Counted from the stretch's first letter, positions 6,618 through 15,455 are shown. The stretch is DNA of 64,000 bases from WTJH01 sp049889695 (GCA_049889695.1 JBMHCX010000007.1:186001-250000), one strand, 5' to 3'. Translations and numbers: made by a program. The notes: generated from the letters alone by a model not told the origin.

Positions 6618-8897
6618 CTAGTTGTTGGCTAGAAGCTCAAACTGAGCAGTTCTTTTGGTGGTCGAGTCTTTACCGATAAAGACAGAGAACGCTCCAGGCT
6701 CTGCTGCCCATTTTCCTTCTCCGTTGTAGAAAGCCAGCGTCGATTCATCGATCGTAAAGACGATCGTTTTGGTCTCTCCAGCTTTAAGCTCCACCAGTTC
6801 AAAACCTTTTAGTTCTCTTACAGGTCTGGTAGCCGAGGCATAATGATCTTTCAAGTAGAGCTGTACAATTTCTTTTCCCGTTCGCTTGCCGGTATTGGTC
6901 AAGTCTATTTCTGCAGTGATTTTTCCGCCTTTAGAGACCTTATTACTGCTTAAGCGAATGTTAGAATACTCAAAAGAGGTATAGCTGAGTCCGTACCCAA
7001 AAGGGTAGAGGGGACTGTTTTTTTCATCGATATAATGCGACCAAAAAACACTGCCGGCATCTTCACCATCGGCTCCGGGGCGGCCGGTGTTTTTGTGGTT
7101 GTAATAAAGGGGTACTTGCCCGACAGCTCTAGGAAAGCTCATGGGGAGTTTTCCACTAGGGTTGTAGTCGCCATAAAGTACTTGCGCAATTGCATGACCG
7201 CTTTGACTTCCCAATTGCCACGCTTCTACGATAGCCGGAAGATTTTCATCGGCCCAATTGAGAATTAACGGGCGACCATTCATAACAACTAAAACAATAT
7301 TACTGTTTACAGCAGCAACTTTCTCTAGCAATTCTTGTTGTAAACCAGGTAGGTCTAATTGTGCACGGCTTCTTGCCTCACCCGATTGGAATCCATATTC
7401 CCCGAGGACCATCACGACAACATCTGCCCCTTTGGCTACAGCTACGGCTTCGTCCATGCCGCTGCGATCGTTTTCGTTGATCGATACTTCCTCGTGGAAG
7501 CCAGCAGGGACTTTATTGATGAGTTGAACTCCCTGGGCATGAGTAATCTTGTTACCACTATAGGCTTGCATCCCTTCGAGAACGGAAATGGCGGAGAAAT
7601 TTTCTGCCGCAATTCGCCAGTTTCCGAGTGGGCTATTTTTATCGGCTGCTAAGGGCCCAATAAGGGCAATTTTCTGCCCTTTCTTTTGCAGGGGAAGCAT
7701 GTCGTTTTCATTTTTCAATAAAACGATCGACTTTTTAGCCATGTCTAAAACCCCATCGACAATTTCTTGAGATCCCGTAACTTCTTTTTCACGCGTTTCA
7801 TCGCAATAGCGGTAAGGATCATCGAATAATCCCAATTCAAATTTTACGCGCAGTATACGGCGAACGGCATCATCGATTTGGGCTTGTGTAACTTTACCTT
7901 CTCGAAGAAGTTCTTCGGCATGGTCCAGATAAATGTAAGACTCCATGTCCATATCTGATCCTCCATTAAGGGCCAATTCCCCCGCGTGTTTGCGGTCACG
8001 AGCAAAACCGTGATCCATCATTTCTCGAAGCGATCCCCAGTCGGAAACTACAAAACCATCGAAATTCCAGTCCCCTTTTAGGATATTTCTTTGCAGGTAT
8101 TTGTCGGCCGTTGCAGGGATTCCGTTCAGGTCATTGAAGGAATTCATGAATGTGCGAACACCGGCATCGGCAGCTGCTTTAAACGGTGGTAGGACAATAT
8201 TGTGTAAGGTGTTTAAACCAATATCTACAGTATTGTAGTCACGGCCAGCTTCTGCAAAGCCATAAGCGGCAAAATGTTTTGCACAGGCTGCCAGCGTATG
8301 GGGCGAACTGAGATCTTCCCCTTGGAATCCTTTCACTCGAGCGGCAGCGACCAGACTACCTAAATAAGGGTCTTCACCAGCTCCTTCCATGACTCGTCCC
8401 CAACGGGCATCCCGACTGACGTCGACCATGGGGGCAAAAGTCCAGTTGATTCCTGCGGCGGTGGCTTCTTTGGCACCTAGGGCAGCAGACTTCTGAATAG
8501 CACTGAGATCCCAACTAGCCGCTTCAGCTAGGGGGATGGGACTAATGGTTTTATATCCGTGGATTAGATCGAAACCTATGATGAGCGGTATGCCTAGTCG
8601 ACTTTTTTCGACGGCCATTCGCTGGACCTCACGGACCTCCTTAACCCCTCTGACATTGAGCATAGATCCTACTCGCCCGCTGGTCAGATTATTGTATTTA
8701 TCTGAAGATTCACCAGATTTAGGGGGTGGTCCTGTAACGTTCCAAAATCCGTTGTATTGATTCATCTGTCCCACTTTTTCGGCCAGAGTCATCTTGTTTA
8801 ATAGGGCTTCAACTTTTTCCTCAATAGATGCGTCTTTGGTTTGTGCAGTTAGCATACAACTAAATACGACCAACACACCTCCTAAATACTTCTTCAT
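6618..8897 (-). CDS. bglX: Glycoside hydrolase family 3 beta-glucosidase, BglX-like, periplasmic
   Basis: 759 residues with a signal peptide (KKYLGGVLVVFSCMLTAQ). The GH3 N-terminal barrel covers about residues 30-350. GFDLIHGYKTISPIPL and the WTFAPMVDVSRDARWGR motif are typical. The catalytic nucleophile is Asp286 in GFVVSDWGS. The GH3 C-terminal domain (about 390-620) follows, then a fibronectin III-like domain (~660-755). It should cleave terminal beta-glucose residues from oligosaccharides in the periplasm. It is not inside a polysaccharide-utilisation locus here; the next gene upstream is a PLP decarboxylase 74 bases away. The start is fixed by the signal peptide. Confidence 0.93.
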   Translation of the reverse strand: MKKYLGGVLVVFSCMLTAQTKDASIEEKVEALLNKMTLAEKVGQMNQYNGFWNVTGPPPKSGESSDKYNNLTSGRVGSMLNVRGVKEVREVQRMAVEKSRLGIPLIIGFDLIHGYKTISPIPLAEAASWDLSAIQKSAALGAKEATAAGINWTFAPMVDVSRDARWGRVMEGAGEDPYLGSLVAAARVKGFQGEDLSSPHTLAACAKHFAAYGFAEAGRDYNTVDIGLNTLHNIVLPPFKAAADAGVRTFMNSFNDLNGIPATADKYLQRNILKGDWNFDGFVVSDWGSLREMMDHGFARDRKHAGELALNGGSDMDMESYIYLDHAEELLREGKVTQAQIDDAVRRILRVKFELGLFDDPYRYCDETREKEVTGSQEIVDGVLDMAKKSIVLLKNENDMLPLQKKGQKIALIGPLAADKNSPLGNWRIAAENFSAISVLEGMQAYSGNKITHAQGVQLINKVPAGFHEEVSINENDRSGMDEAVAVAKGADVVVMVLGEYGFQSGEARSRAQLDLPGLQQELLEKVAAVNSNIVLVVMNGRPLILNWADENLPAIVEAWQLGSQSGHAIAQVLYGDYNPSGKLPMSFPRAVGQVPLYYNHKNTGRPGADGEDAGSVFWSHYIDEKNSPLYPFGYGLSYTSFEYSNIRLSSNKVSKGGKITAEIDLTNTGKRTGKEIVQLYLKDHYASATRPVRELKGFELVELKAGETKTIVFTIDESTLAFYNGEGKWAAEPGAFSVFIGKDSTTKRTAQFELLANN

Positions 8898-8971
8898 GTG
8901 TCGTTTAAATTTTAAGTTGCCTAATTTAACTTTTTTGCGCGAAGCTTGCAGTCATGGACCACGCTTTTTAG

Positions 8972-10414
8972 CTATGAGGACCGTTTTTTGTATTTTTTGT
9001 AGACTTCTGCCGCTATTTTTTTTATTTCCTCAATAAGGCCGAGTAAATGCGACATTTGGGTGTGAGGATTCATCAGTACAATCCTCAAATAGCGTCGACC
9101 ATTGAGCATACACGAAGTGATGTAATAGTTGTGATTATTGATGATTTTATAGCGCAATTTTTTTTGAAAGTCGTCGCTAGCGTCGAGGGCGATGTAGCGG
9201 AAACAGAGGATATTACTTTGCGGTACATATGGTGTTTCAAAGGCACTATCTGTTATCAGGTGGGAATAGAATTGATGCGTCAGCGCAAAACTGCGATCTA
9301 CATATGTTCCAATAGCGGCTTCTCCCTCTAGGGCGAAGGCCCAGAAAAGTTTCGTGCCTAAGGCCGATTTTGTACACTCAATTGTGTAGGGCATGGAGTC
9401 CATACCAACGACTTCGTCGTCGTGAAAAACATAGGAGCCTTTTTGTTGAAAGGCTTTTGCTTGATAGATAAAATCGTTGAATAATACGGCAGTACAAAGA
9501 GCGGGAACTCGCATCATTTTATGGGCATCCCAAATGATGGAAGTTGCCTTTTCGACCCCTTTTAGTAGATGTTTACTTTTTTCGCCAGCCAGCGCTGCTG
9601 CGCCATGGGCTCCATCGATGTGAAACCAGAGTTGATGTTTTAGGCAAAAATCACCAATGGTATCGATCGGATCGAAAAGACCAGTAGAAGTGGCACAGGC
9701 ATTGGCCACCACGCACATCACTTTTTTGTTTTCGGCGCGTAGTTTTTCATAGATAGGTGCCAACTGACGGGTGTCCATGACTTCGTTCGCATCTACGGGA
9801 ACAGGGATAAAAGCTTCCGCACCCATCCCCAACAAAGACAAGGCACGAGCAATAGAGTAGTGGGCAGATGCAGCTCCCAGAACGACGAGGTTTTCTGGAT
9901 TGCCTTTCTGCCAAGCTTCCGGGGCCGCGTGCGCCCTTGCAGCGGCTAGCGCTGTAAGATTGGCAACCGATCCGCCATGGGTGAGCAGACCACTGGCTCT
10001 TCCTGGTTCGAATTTGAAGTTGTAATAGTCCTGATCTTCGAGCCAACCGACTTTATCTAGCATCCAGTTGATCATAAACCCTTCTAAGGTTCCCCCGGCC
10101 GGTCCCATTTCGTATAATGAACTAGGGTTGTTGATGGATCCATGGATGAGTTCTGGAATACCCGAAAGTTCCTGCGGCACCGCCACTTGATGTCCCATAT
10201 AATGTGGATGACTCAAATGGTTGGTATGTTCTAAATAGGTGGCCGTGAAATCTAACAGATCGCTTTGATTTTGAAAACCATGTCGAAAGCGCTCTTTTAA
10301 TTGGAGTTCCTCAGCAATTACATCAGGGGATTGTTGATTGAGAACAACCGATTTTTCTGCTTTGCTTTGTTGAATATAGTTTTCCAATTGAGCGCCTACC
10401 TCAGCAATACTCAT
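8972..10414 (-). CDS. PLP-dependent group II amino-acid decarboxylase
   Basis: 480 residues. It belongs to the glutamate / L-2,4-diaminobutyrate / aspartate 1-decarboxylase family. Visible motifs are WFHIDGAHGAAAL (Asp binding the pyridine N) and SIIWDAHKMMRVPALC, with the PLP-linking Lys. The open frame continues upstream to 10534. I chose the ATG at 10414 because the extra 40 residues look non-coding and the extension overlaps the minus-strand terminator of the lipoprotein gene at 10505-10540. The product could be beta-alanine, 1,3-diaminopropane or another amine; the substrate is not decidable from motifs. Confidence 0.85.
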   Translation of the reverse strand: MSIAEVGAQLENYIQQSKAEKSVVLNQQSPDVIAEELQLKERFRHGFQNQSDLLDFTATYLEHTNHLSHPHYMGHQVAVPQELSGIPELIHGSINNPSSLYEMGPAGGTLEGFMINWMLDKVGWLEDQDYYNFKFEPGRASGLLTHGGSVANLTALAAARAHAAPEAWQKGNPENLVVLGAASAHYSIARALSLLGMGAEAFIPVPVDANEVMDTRQLAPIYEKLRAENKKVMCVVANACATSTGLFDPIDTIGDFCLKHQLWFHIDGAHGAAALAGEKSKHLLKGVEKATSIIWDAHKMMRVPALCTAVLFNDFIYQAKAFQQKGSYVFHDDEVVGMDSMPYTIECTKSALGTKLFWAFALEGEAAIGTYVDRSFALTHQFYSHLITDSAFETPYVPQSNILCFRYIALDASDDFQKKLRYKIINNHNYYITSCMLNGRRYLRIVLMNPHTQMSHLLGLIEEIKKIAAEVYKKYKKRSS

Positions 10415-10504
10415 ATGCTTTTTTATTTTCAAAAATAGCGGTAAAAAATGAATGCAAGCTGAATAATTGGAACTCCCATGGGTTGGAGTAGAATCGAATT
10501 GGGA

Positions 10505-10540
10505 CAAAAAAAATCGCGAATGGAGATCCTCCATTCGCGA
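10505..10540 (-). terminator. Intrinsic terminator of the 49-aa lipoprotein gene
   Basis: A perfect 12-base stem (10514-10525 with 10529-10540) has a three-base loop and is followed, on the minus strand, by a run of eight T. It starts 5 bases after the lipoprotein stop, and it rules out the longer start for the decarboxylase. Confidence 0.85.
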
Positions 10541-10545
10541 TAAGA

Positions 10546-10695
10546 TTAGCGATTGCGTTTAGCAGAATACTTATTCGAGCCTGTATCCGGAGGAAGCTGC
10601 TGAGTTTTCCCAGGGGGCTTCTTCTGCGCAGGCCTGATAGATCCACACGAAACGGCAAACATTCCTAAAAGTAGAATGGCAACAATCTTCTTCAT
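10546..10695 (-). CDS. Small 49-residue lipoprotein
   Basis: The frame ATG 10695 to TAA 10546 encodes 49 residues. MKKIVAILLLGMFAVSCGS is a lipoprotein signal with the lipobox cysteine at residue 17. The remaining ~32 residues are Pro/Lys/Gln-rich (IRPAQKKPPGKTQQLPPD) and end in KYSAKRNR. The mature part is too short to fold on its own and is very basic. I know no function for it. It is followed 5 bases later by a strong terminator, and a 42-aa gene lies just upstream (10 bases), so the two are probably one transcript. Confidence 0.7.
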   Translation of the reverse strand: MKKIVAILLLGMFAVSCGSIRPAQKKPPGKTQQLPPDTGSNKYSAKRNR

Positions 10696-10705
10696 GATCG
10701 TTCAA

Positions 10706-10834
10706 TTAAATGTTGTCTTTGGCTAAATGGGCTGAAATTTCCTGTAAGAGACGGTTTTGTTCTCGTAGGAGATCGAGCATTTCTCGGTCGGTAACTTTTT
10801 GCTCGATGGTGCGTGTTTTGTTATAATACTTCAT
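10706..10834 (-). CDS. Small 42-residue charged helical protein
   Basis: ATG 10834 to TAA 10706. The 42 residues start MKYYNKTRTIEQKVTDREML and continue DLLREQNRLLQEISAHLAK. The second half is a regular heptad pattern (Leu at L21, L23, L29, L30) consistent with a short coiled coil. It has no signal peptide. The family is not recognised. It is first in a two-gene unit with the 49-aa lipoprotein; an inverted repeat lies upstream at 10851-10890. Confidence 0.55.
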   Translation of the reverse strand: MKYYNKTRTIEQKVTDREMLDLLREQNRLLQEISAHLAKDNI

Positions 10835-10850
10835 AAAAAATCTAGTTTTC

Positions 10851-10890
10851 TAAGACAAAATCTTAAATGAACAACATAAATTTTGTCTTA
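10851..10890. promoter_or_regulatory. Perfect 11-base inverted repeat upstream of the small-gene pair
   Basis: TAAGACAAAAT (10851-10861) and ATTTTGTCTTA (10880-10890) are perfect reverse complements separated by 18 bases. The repeat sits 17-56 bases upstream of the 42-aa gene start, where an operator or a 5'-leader stem would be. There is no terminator-like T-run in the direction of transcription. Confidence 0.45.
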
Positions 10891-11097
10891 GCGATAAAAC
10901 TTATGTAACGATTTTTCCGGATGCGTTCTCTCCACCCGCGACTTTATTATAAAACCCAGTCCACACGGGTTATTATAAATTTAATAAATCCTGAAACTAA
11001 TCCAAAATTTGCTTAAAAAAAGTGTCCTTGGCGATTCGCTTCTAAAGAGAATTTTTCGACCGATGAATTGAAAATACTGTGGTGTTAAGGCGGCTAT

Positions 11098-11577
11098 TTA
11101 TCGATCATCTAACTTCCCTGTGGCTTCGTTTAAGATATAATTGAAATGATCACCGTCTGAATCGTTTAATTCTAAGATACCGGTGATGGTTACAATCTGA
11201 TCGGTGACAAACGATGGTTTTTCGATAAAATTAATCTCAACGACAGATTCTGGACCAGCTGCTCCACAGTAAAAACAGGAAGACATAGGGTTACGCGAGA
11301 CTAATAACAGTTCGCCATCTCCAGCAATATTTAGAAAAAACCCGGTAATACTTATTTTTTGTCCTGCATAGGATTTTATTTTTTCCCCAAAAAGCGCTTT
11401 TAGAAAATAGACTTCTTCAGTTTCGTTGTATTCGAACTCAAAGTCTACATCCGACAGGGTATCCCATCCTAACTTGATGTTTGAAGCATCCGCCAATTGC
11501 TCATAAGCGGCATCCGATTGGGCATATACCCCGTGAAAGAAAGTGAACAGTAATAGAAAAAGTGTGTGTCTATTCAT
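11098..11577 (-). CDS. Exported DUF3299-like protein, ZrgD-like partner of the ABC transporter
   Basis: 159 residues with a signal peptide (LFLLLFTFFHGVYAQ). The core includes ITGFFLNIAGDGE, SSCFYCGAAGPESVVEI and ITGILELNDSDGDHFNYIL, an OB-like beta-rich fold with a C-x-x-C pair that could bind metal or act as a thiol site. This pattern resembles DUF3299 proteins found beside LolD/FtsX-type transporters, such as the Vibrio cholerae ZrgBCD zinc system. It overlaps the permease gene by 8 bases, so the three genes form one operon. The family call is by eye. Confidence 0.55.
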   Translation of the reverse strand: MNRHTLFLLLFTFFHGVYAQSDAAYEQLADASNIKLGWDTLSDVDFEFEYNETEEVYFLKALFGEKIKSYAGQKISITGFFLNIAGDGELLLVSRNPMSSCFYCGAAGPESVVEINFIEKPSFVTDQIVTITGILELNDSDGDHFNYILNEATGKLDDR

Positions 11578-12916
11578 CGGACAATGTTTTTGATATGTTT
11601 AAATTAAACAAAGAAGTCGAGGCAATACAGGTCGCAACGAAAGCAATGAGAAGGGTCGCAATGAAAAGCTGAAGATCAATCATTTGTGGGCCTTTAATTT
11701 CCAAGCTATATCCGAAACTTGACTCCAATTGTGCAGAGGCCAAAAATAGCGATATACGGCCAAAAAGCCAACCGAGTGTATAGCCAATAACGGTCAGGAA
11801 AAGTCCTTCCAGCAAAACGATATAGAGCAGTTTTTTTGTCGCTAGGCCATAGGTGCGAAGCAATGCTAGTTCCTGTCTTCTTTCGCGAATGGCCCGAGCA
11901 AGGCTCAGCAGTATACTTAAGCCAGAGACGAATAATACCGCAAGAGCGATACTGTTTACCGTTTTTACCCCAACCCCTAGGAAACTTTCCAGTCGTTGTA
12001 TCTCAAGTCTTGGAAGAGCTGCTTGCATATTCGTTTTTTCGTTAATGAATCGGGGAAGTTGCACCAACCCAAGAGGATTTTTAAACTTCACCAGCAATGC
12101 AGTGATTTCTCGATCGATAGCTGGGTGTTCTTCGGCTGAATGATCGTGGTGTTCGTCTGTTTCATGTTCATGTTCCTTTTCATGTCCGTGTTCATGATCG
12201 TCTTCATGATGGTCCCCATCTTCATGTGCATGATCTTCATGTGTCTGATGCGCTTGCTCTGTCGTATCCCTGTTTTTTGTTTTGCTTTCTGTTTTGCCAT
12301 GGTCGTGTGAATCCCATATGCTCTCCATATTCGAGAGTAATAACTGGTCGGCTACGGTAGCAGTAGGGGCTAATATTCCAACGACTTTAAATTGATTTTC
12401 TTCGTGCACATCGGTCGTCGATGCAATAAGGCCATGCGAACTGTAAAAGCTATCCCCAATTTTTAGGTTCAGTTTTTTTGCGACGGTATGCCCAGCCACA
12501 ATCTCGAAGGTTTGTTGAAAATGTCGCCCCTCTTTTAATTGCGTCTGGTAGGTTTGAAAAAAAACCTCTTCTGTCCCTACGATTCTAAAGCCTTTGTAAT
12601 TGTCGCCATAACAAAGGGGTATTGCCTGTAGAATAAAGGGGTGTTTTTGAATTTTCTGTGCCTCGCTCAGCGGAATATTTCCGGTTGGAGAATCGATGTG
12701 TAAGACTGAAGAGAGGACCAATTGCAGGGGACTACCCTTTGCACCGATGACCATGTCTACTGGGGCGATGTTTTTTTCTAATTGACCATTGATTTGTTGA
12801 CTCAGCTGGAGGATAAACGTCACCAGAGAAATACTCAATACCAATAGCAGGATATTGAAGAGTAAACTCATCGGTTTGGCAATCATGTTTCGAAAAGCTA
12901 AATATTCTAATCTCAT
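11570..12916 (-). CDS. FtsX/MacB-type ABC permease with a His-rich periplasmic loop (ZrgC-like)
   Basis: 448 residues with four transmembrane segments: about residues 14-38 at the N-terminus and three in the C-terminal third (~315-445), the latter forming an FtsX-like domain (ARAIRERRQELALLRTYGLA coupling helix). The periplasmic MacB-PCD-like domain carries an insertion at about residues 200-270 that is almost entirely His, Asp and Glu, with several HEDDHEHGHE-type runs. Such runs bind zinc or other divalent metals in ZIP, ZnuA and CDF proteins. Metal handling is inferred from this loop and the neighbours. The gene overlaps the ATPase by 4 bases. Confidence 0.8.
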   Translation of the reverse strand: MRLEYLAFRNMIAKPMSLLFNILLLVLSISLVTFILQLSQQINGQLEKNIAPVDMVIGAKGSPLQLVLSSVLHIDSPTGNIPLSEAQKIQKHPFILQAIPLCYGDNYKGFRIVGTEEVFFQTYQTQLKEGRHFQQTFEIVAGHTVAKKLNLKIGDSFYSSHGLIASTTDVHEENQFKVVGILAPTATVADQLLLSNMESIWDSHDHGKTESKTKNRDTTEQAHQTHEDHAHEDGDHHEDDHEHGHEKEHEHETDEHHDHSAEEHPAIDREITALLVKFKNPLGLVQLPRFINEKTNMQAALPRLEIQRLESFLGVGVKTVNSIALAVLFVSGLSILLSLARAIRERRQELALLRTYGLATKKLLYIVLLEGLFLTVIGYTLGWLFGRISLFLASAQLESSFGYSLEIKGPQMIDLQLFIATLLIAFVATCIASTSLFNLNISKTLSDE

Positions 12917-13539
12917 AGTGAAAAATGATTGTCGAAATGTTCTTTTACGCGCTGGTCATGAGTAATGATGACCAAGCTACTTCCACATAAACGCGCCTCT
13001 TCCTGTAAGAGGGAAATGACTTTGGTACAATTGAGGTCGTCTAGATTGGAAGTGGGTTCGTCGGCTAAAACAACTTTGGGCTGATGGATCAGTCCTAATG
13101 CAATCGCTAAGCGTTGTTTTTGCCCTTGACTAAGTTGATCTACTTTTTTCTGAATAACAGACTCCAAGCCAAGTCGCTCCGAAATGGTAACTAAGCGCTT
13201 ATGGTCGCGGATATTTTTCGGGAATTTTTGACGTAGTTTTAAGTTCTCCTCTACAGTCAACGATTTAACATAGTGATATTGTTGGAACACTAGGCCGATA
13301 TTCTCTCCTCTGAAACGATCTAAGTCTTTGCGATTCAGACCAGTTATTTCGGTATCTCCAATGAAAATCTTTCCGCTGTTCGCGGGGAGTATGCCCGAAA
13401 GTAAGTGAAGTAAAGTCGTTTTTCCTGATCCGGAAGGACCCAGTATAAGCAAGTGATCTTTCTTTTTCAGTTGTATATCTGAAAATTCAAAAGAGTGCCC
13501 ATTTGCATATTCAAATTTTAAATCCTTCGTATGAATCAT
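12913..13539 (-). CDS. LolD/MacB-type ABC transporter ATPase (ZrgB-like)
   Basis: 208 residues. Walker A is GPSGSGKTTLL, the Q-loop is GLVFQQYHYVKSLTV, the signature is LSQGQKQRLAIAL, Walker B is VVLADEPTSNLD and the H-loop His is in VIITHDQRVKEHF. Size and sequence place it in the LolD/MacB/FtsE clade, which powers FtsX-type permeases that do not carry substrate through a channel in the usual way. First gene of the ATPase-permease-DUF3299 operon. There is no MacA-like adaptor or LolE partner nearby, which argues against lipoprotein sorting or macrolide export. Confidence 0.9.
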   Translation of the reverse strand: MIHTKDLKFEYANGHSFEFSDIQLKKKDHLLILGPSGSGKTTLLHLLSGILPANSGKIFIGDTEITGLNRKDLDRFRGENIGLVFQQYHYVKSLTVEENLKLRQKFPKNIRDHKRLVTISERLGLESVIQKKVDQLSQGQKQRLAIALGLIHQPKVVLADEPTSNLDDLNCTKVISLLQEEARLCGSSLVIITHDQRVKEHFDNHFSL

Positions 13540-13631
13540 ACTTTAAAATTAGGCAATTAATAGATGCCGTCAAGGGGATTAACAGAATTGAAGAGGGATA
13601 AATTTCTCCAGCAAAAATTTCAAATAAAAGA

Positions 13632-13676
13632 AGAGGCTGCTTGCAGGCCAACCTAAGCTAGCTGCAAACAGCCTCT
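13632..13676 (-). terminator. Terminator of the amtB-PII operon
   Basis: Fourteen-base arms AGAGGCTGCTTGCA (13632-13645) and TGCAAACAGCCTCT (13663-13676) pair with one mismatch. On the minus strand the stem is followed by a T-rich tract (TTCTTTTATTTG). It lies about 40 bases after the PII stop. Confidence 0.75.
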
Positions 13677-13713
13677 GTTTAAATAATTCTTCGATGTACG
13701 AAGTGGAAGAAGA

Positions 13714-14052
13714 CTAATTCAGCGAATCAGGTCCTTTTTCACTGGTTCGAATTCTGTAGGCTTCTTCTACAGGGGATACAAATATTTTTCCATCTCCCAC
13801 CTTGTCGGTCGTTGCTGTTCGAAGTATTGCATCTATAGTAGGCTGGACAAAATCATCGTTTACCACGATAGACAAAAAACGACGCTGTATTTCAGAAGTA
13901 CTATAGCTAATACCTCTGTAGACGTGTCCTTGCTTTTCATTGCCTAAGCCTGTGACATCCCAATAACTGAAAAAATTCACTTCCACCTCGTGGAGTGCTT
14001 CTTTTACTTCATTGAACTTGGATTTTCGAATAATGGCTTCAATTTTTTTCAT
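13714..14052 (-). CDS. glnB: PII nitrogen-regulatory signal protein
   Basis: 112 residues, full length for PII. The T-loop GHVYRGISYSTSEIQRR has Tyr50 in the position of the uridylylated Tyr51 of E. coli PII. The B-loop TDKVGDGKIF and C-terminal EEAYRIRT complete the ATP/2-oxoglutarate site. PII trimers sense 2-oxoglutarate and ADP/ATP and plug AmtB channels. The gene follows amtB by 22 bases. It is about 83% identical by eye count to the second PII at 36831-37169. Whether it is uridylylated is unknown; no glnD is in the window. Confidence 0.95.
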   Translation of the reverse strand: MKKIEAIIRKSKFNEVKEALHEVEVNFFSYWDVTGLGNEKQGHVYRGISYSTSEIQRRFLSIVVNDDFVQPTIDAILRTATTDKVGDGKIFVSPVEEAYRIRTSEKGPDSLN

Positions 14053-14074
14053 ACCGAGTTAAATTAAATTAGGT

Positions 14075-15319
14075 CTATTCATCAAAATTATAGGATCGGA
14101 CTCCGAAGGTGCTCAGATCAATGCCTTTTTGTTCTTCTTCCGCAGAGATGCGAATCCCCATAGTTTTCTTTAAGATGGTCATGACAACGAAAGTTAAGCA
14201 AAAAGAAAAAACTGCAATGACAATAACACCGATCAGTTGGGTAACCAACAATGAAGTGCCTCCCCCAAAGAAGAGGCCACCATCTGTCGCAAAAAGTCCT
14301 ACAGCAATGGTCCCAAACAGTCCGTTGATACCGTGCACGGCAACAGCTCCTACGGGATCATCTATTTTTTGTTTATCGATGATTAGAACGGCGACATCGA
14401 CCAATACTCCTGCAATAAGTCCGATGAGGATGGCCGATACAGGATTCACAACATTACATCCGGCCGTGATCGATACCAAACCAGCGAGGACACCATTGAT
14501 GACCATGGTAATGTCGATTTTTCCGTAGGCAAAATGAGTGTAAACCATGGTGGAAATCCCTCCTGCAGCTGAGGCTAAGAAAGTATTGACGACAACTGCG
14601 CCGATCAGCTCCCAGTTCCCCACAGCTCCTAAAGAAGAGCCTGGATTAAAGCCAAACCATCCGAACCACAAGATAAACGCTCCGACAGCAGCTAGGGGTA
14701 AATTATGCCCCTCGATGGTGTTAATAGAGCCATCTGCATTGTATTTGCCCATTCTGGGGCCGAGAACAATTGCAGCTGCTAGAGCAGCAAATCCGCCCAT
14801 GGCATGAACAGCCGCCGAGCCGGCGAAATCGTTAAAACCGCGTTGTGCTAACCATCCGTTCGGATTCCACACCCAATTGGCGACCATCGGATAGAGCACG
14901 GCACAAAAGACCACGACCAAAACAGCATAGCTCCAGAGTTTCATTCGTTCAGCAATAGCTCCGGAAACAATAGAAATTGCCGCTATGGCAAAGCCCAACT
15001 GTATAAACCAAAACAACTGATTAGAAACACTTAGTCCAAGGCCAAGATCTCCTTGGCTAATCCCCGTATCAAAGGCAAACCAACCATTCGATTGCCCGTA
15101 GGCAATTCCAAATCCAACGACAAAGAAGGCGATCCCTCCGAAGGTGATATCAATAATGACCTTGGCAATGATACTCATTGCATTTTTTGTTCGTACAAAC
15201 CCTGCTTCTAGAAGCGCAAAGCCGCCTTCCATAAAAAAGATCAACGCAGCACACAAAGCCACCCACACGGTGTTAATGGCAAAGACGTGTTCATTGACCG
15301 TTCCTGATAATTCTTCCAT
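14075..15319 (-). CDS. amtB: AmtB ammonium transporter, copy 1
   Basis: 414 residues with about eleven transmembrane helices. The channel twin histidines are visible in FAGSAAVHAMGGFAAL and VGAVAVHGINGLFGTIAVGL. The C-terminal cytoplasmic tail (RISAEEEQKGIDLSTFG) is the surface that PII binds. It conducts ammonium across the inner membrane under nitrogen limitation. First gene of an amtB-glnB operon; the order is the opposite of copy 2 at 35570. The N-terminus MEELSGTVNEHVFAINT has no cleaved signal. Confidence 0.95.
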   Translation of the reverse strand: MEELSGTVNEHVFAINTVWVALCAALIFFMEGGFALLEAGFVRTKNAMSIIAKVIIDITFGGIAFFVVGFGIAYGQSNGWFAFDTGISQGDLGLGLSVSNQLFWFIQLGFAIAAISIVSGAIAERMKLWSYAVLVVVFCAVLYPMVANWVWNPNGWLAQRGFNDFAGSAAVHAMGGFAALAAAIVLGPRMGKYNADGSINTIEGHNLPLAAVGAFILWFGWFGFNPGSSLGAVGNWELIGAVVVNTFLASAAGGISTMVYTHFAYGKIDITMVINGVLAGLVSITAGCNVVNPVSAILIGLIAGVLVDVAVLIIDKQKIDDPVGAVAVHGINGLFGTIAVGLFATDGGLFFGGGTSLLVTQLIGVIVIAVFSFCLTFVVMTILKKTMGIRISAEEEQKGIDLSTFGVRSYNFDE

Positions 15320-15455
15320 AAATTTAGTTGTTAAAAAGCGCCCAATATAAGTAAAATATATCGAGCGATTTTCCGTTGGTATTTTTCTGCTTCAGTAGAG
15401 CATTTGTGTTTGTTTTGTGCGTTTACCCCTCGAATCATCTTACTAGCGATGGCTT

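Noticed and set aside
10415..10534. 40-residue N-terminal extension of the decarboxylase
   Set aside because: It overlaps the perfect minus-strand terminator of the upstream lipoprotein gene and does not look like family sequence.
12120..12270. Low-complexity CAT/GTG-rich tract that looks like a DNA repeat
   Set aside because: It is the coding sequence of the His-rich permease loop; the repeats are explained by His, Asp and Glu codons.
14109..14528. 139-codon frame opposite amtB
   Set aside because: Antisense shadow of a strongly conserved transporter; composition (Thr/Pro/Met-rich) follows from the opposite strand.
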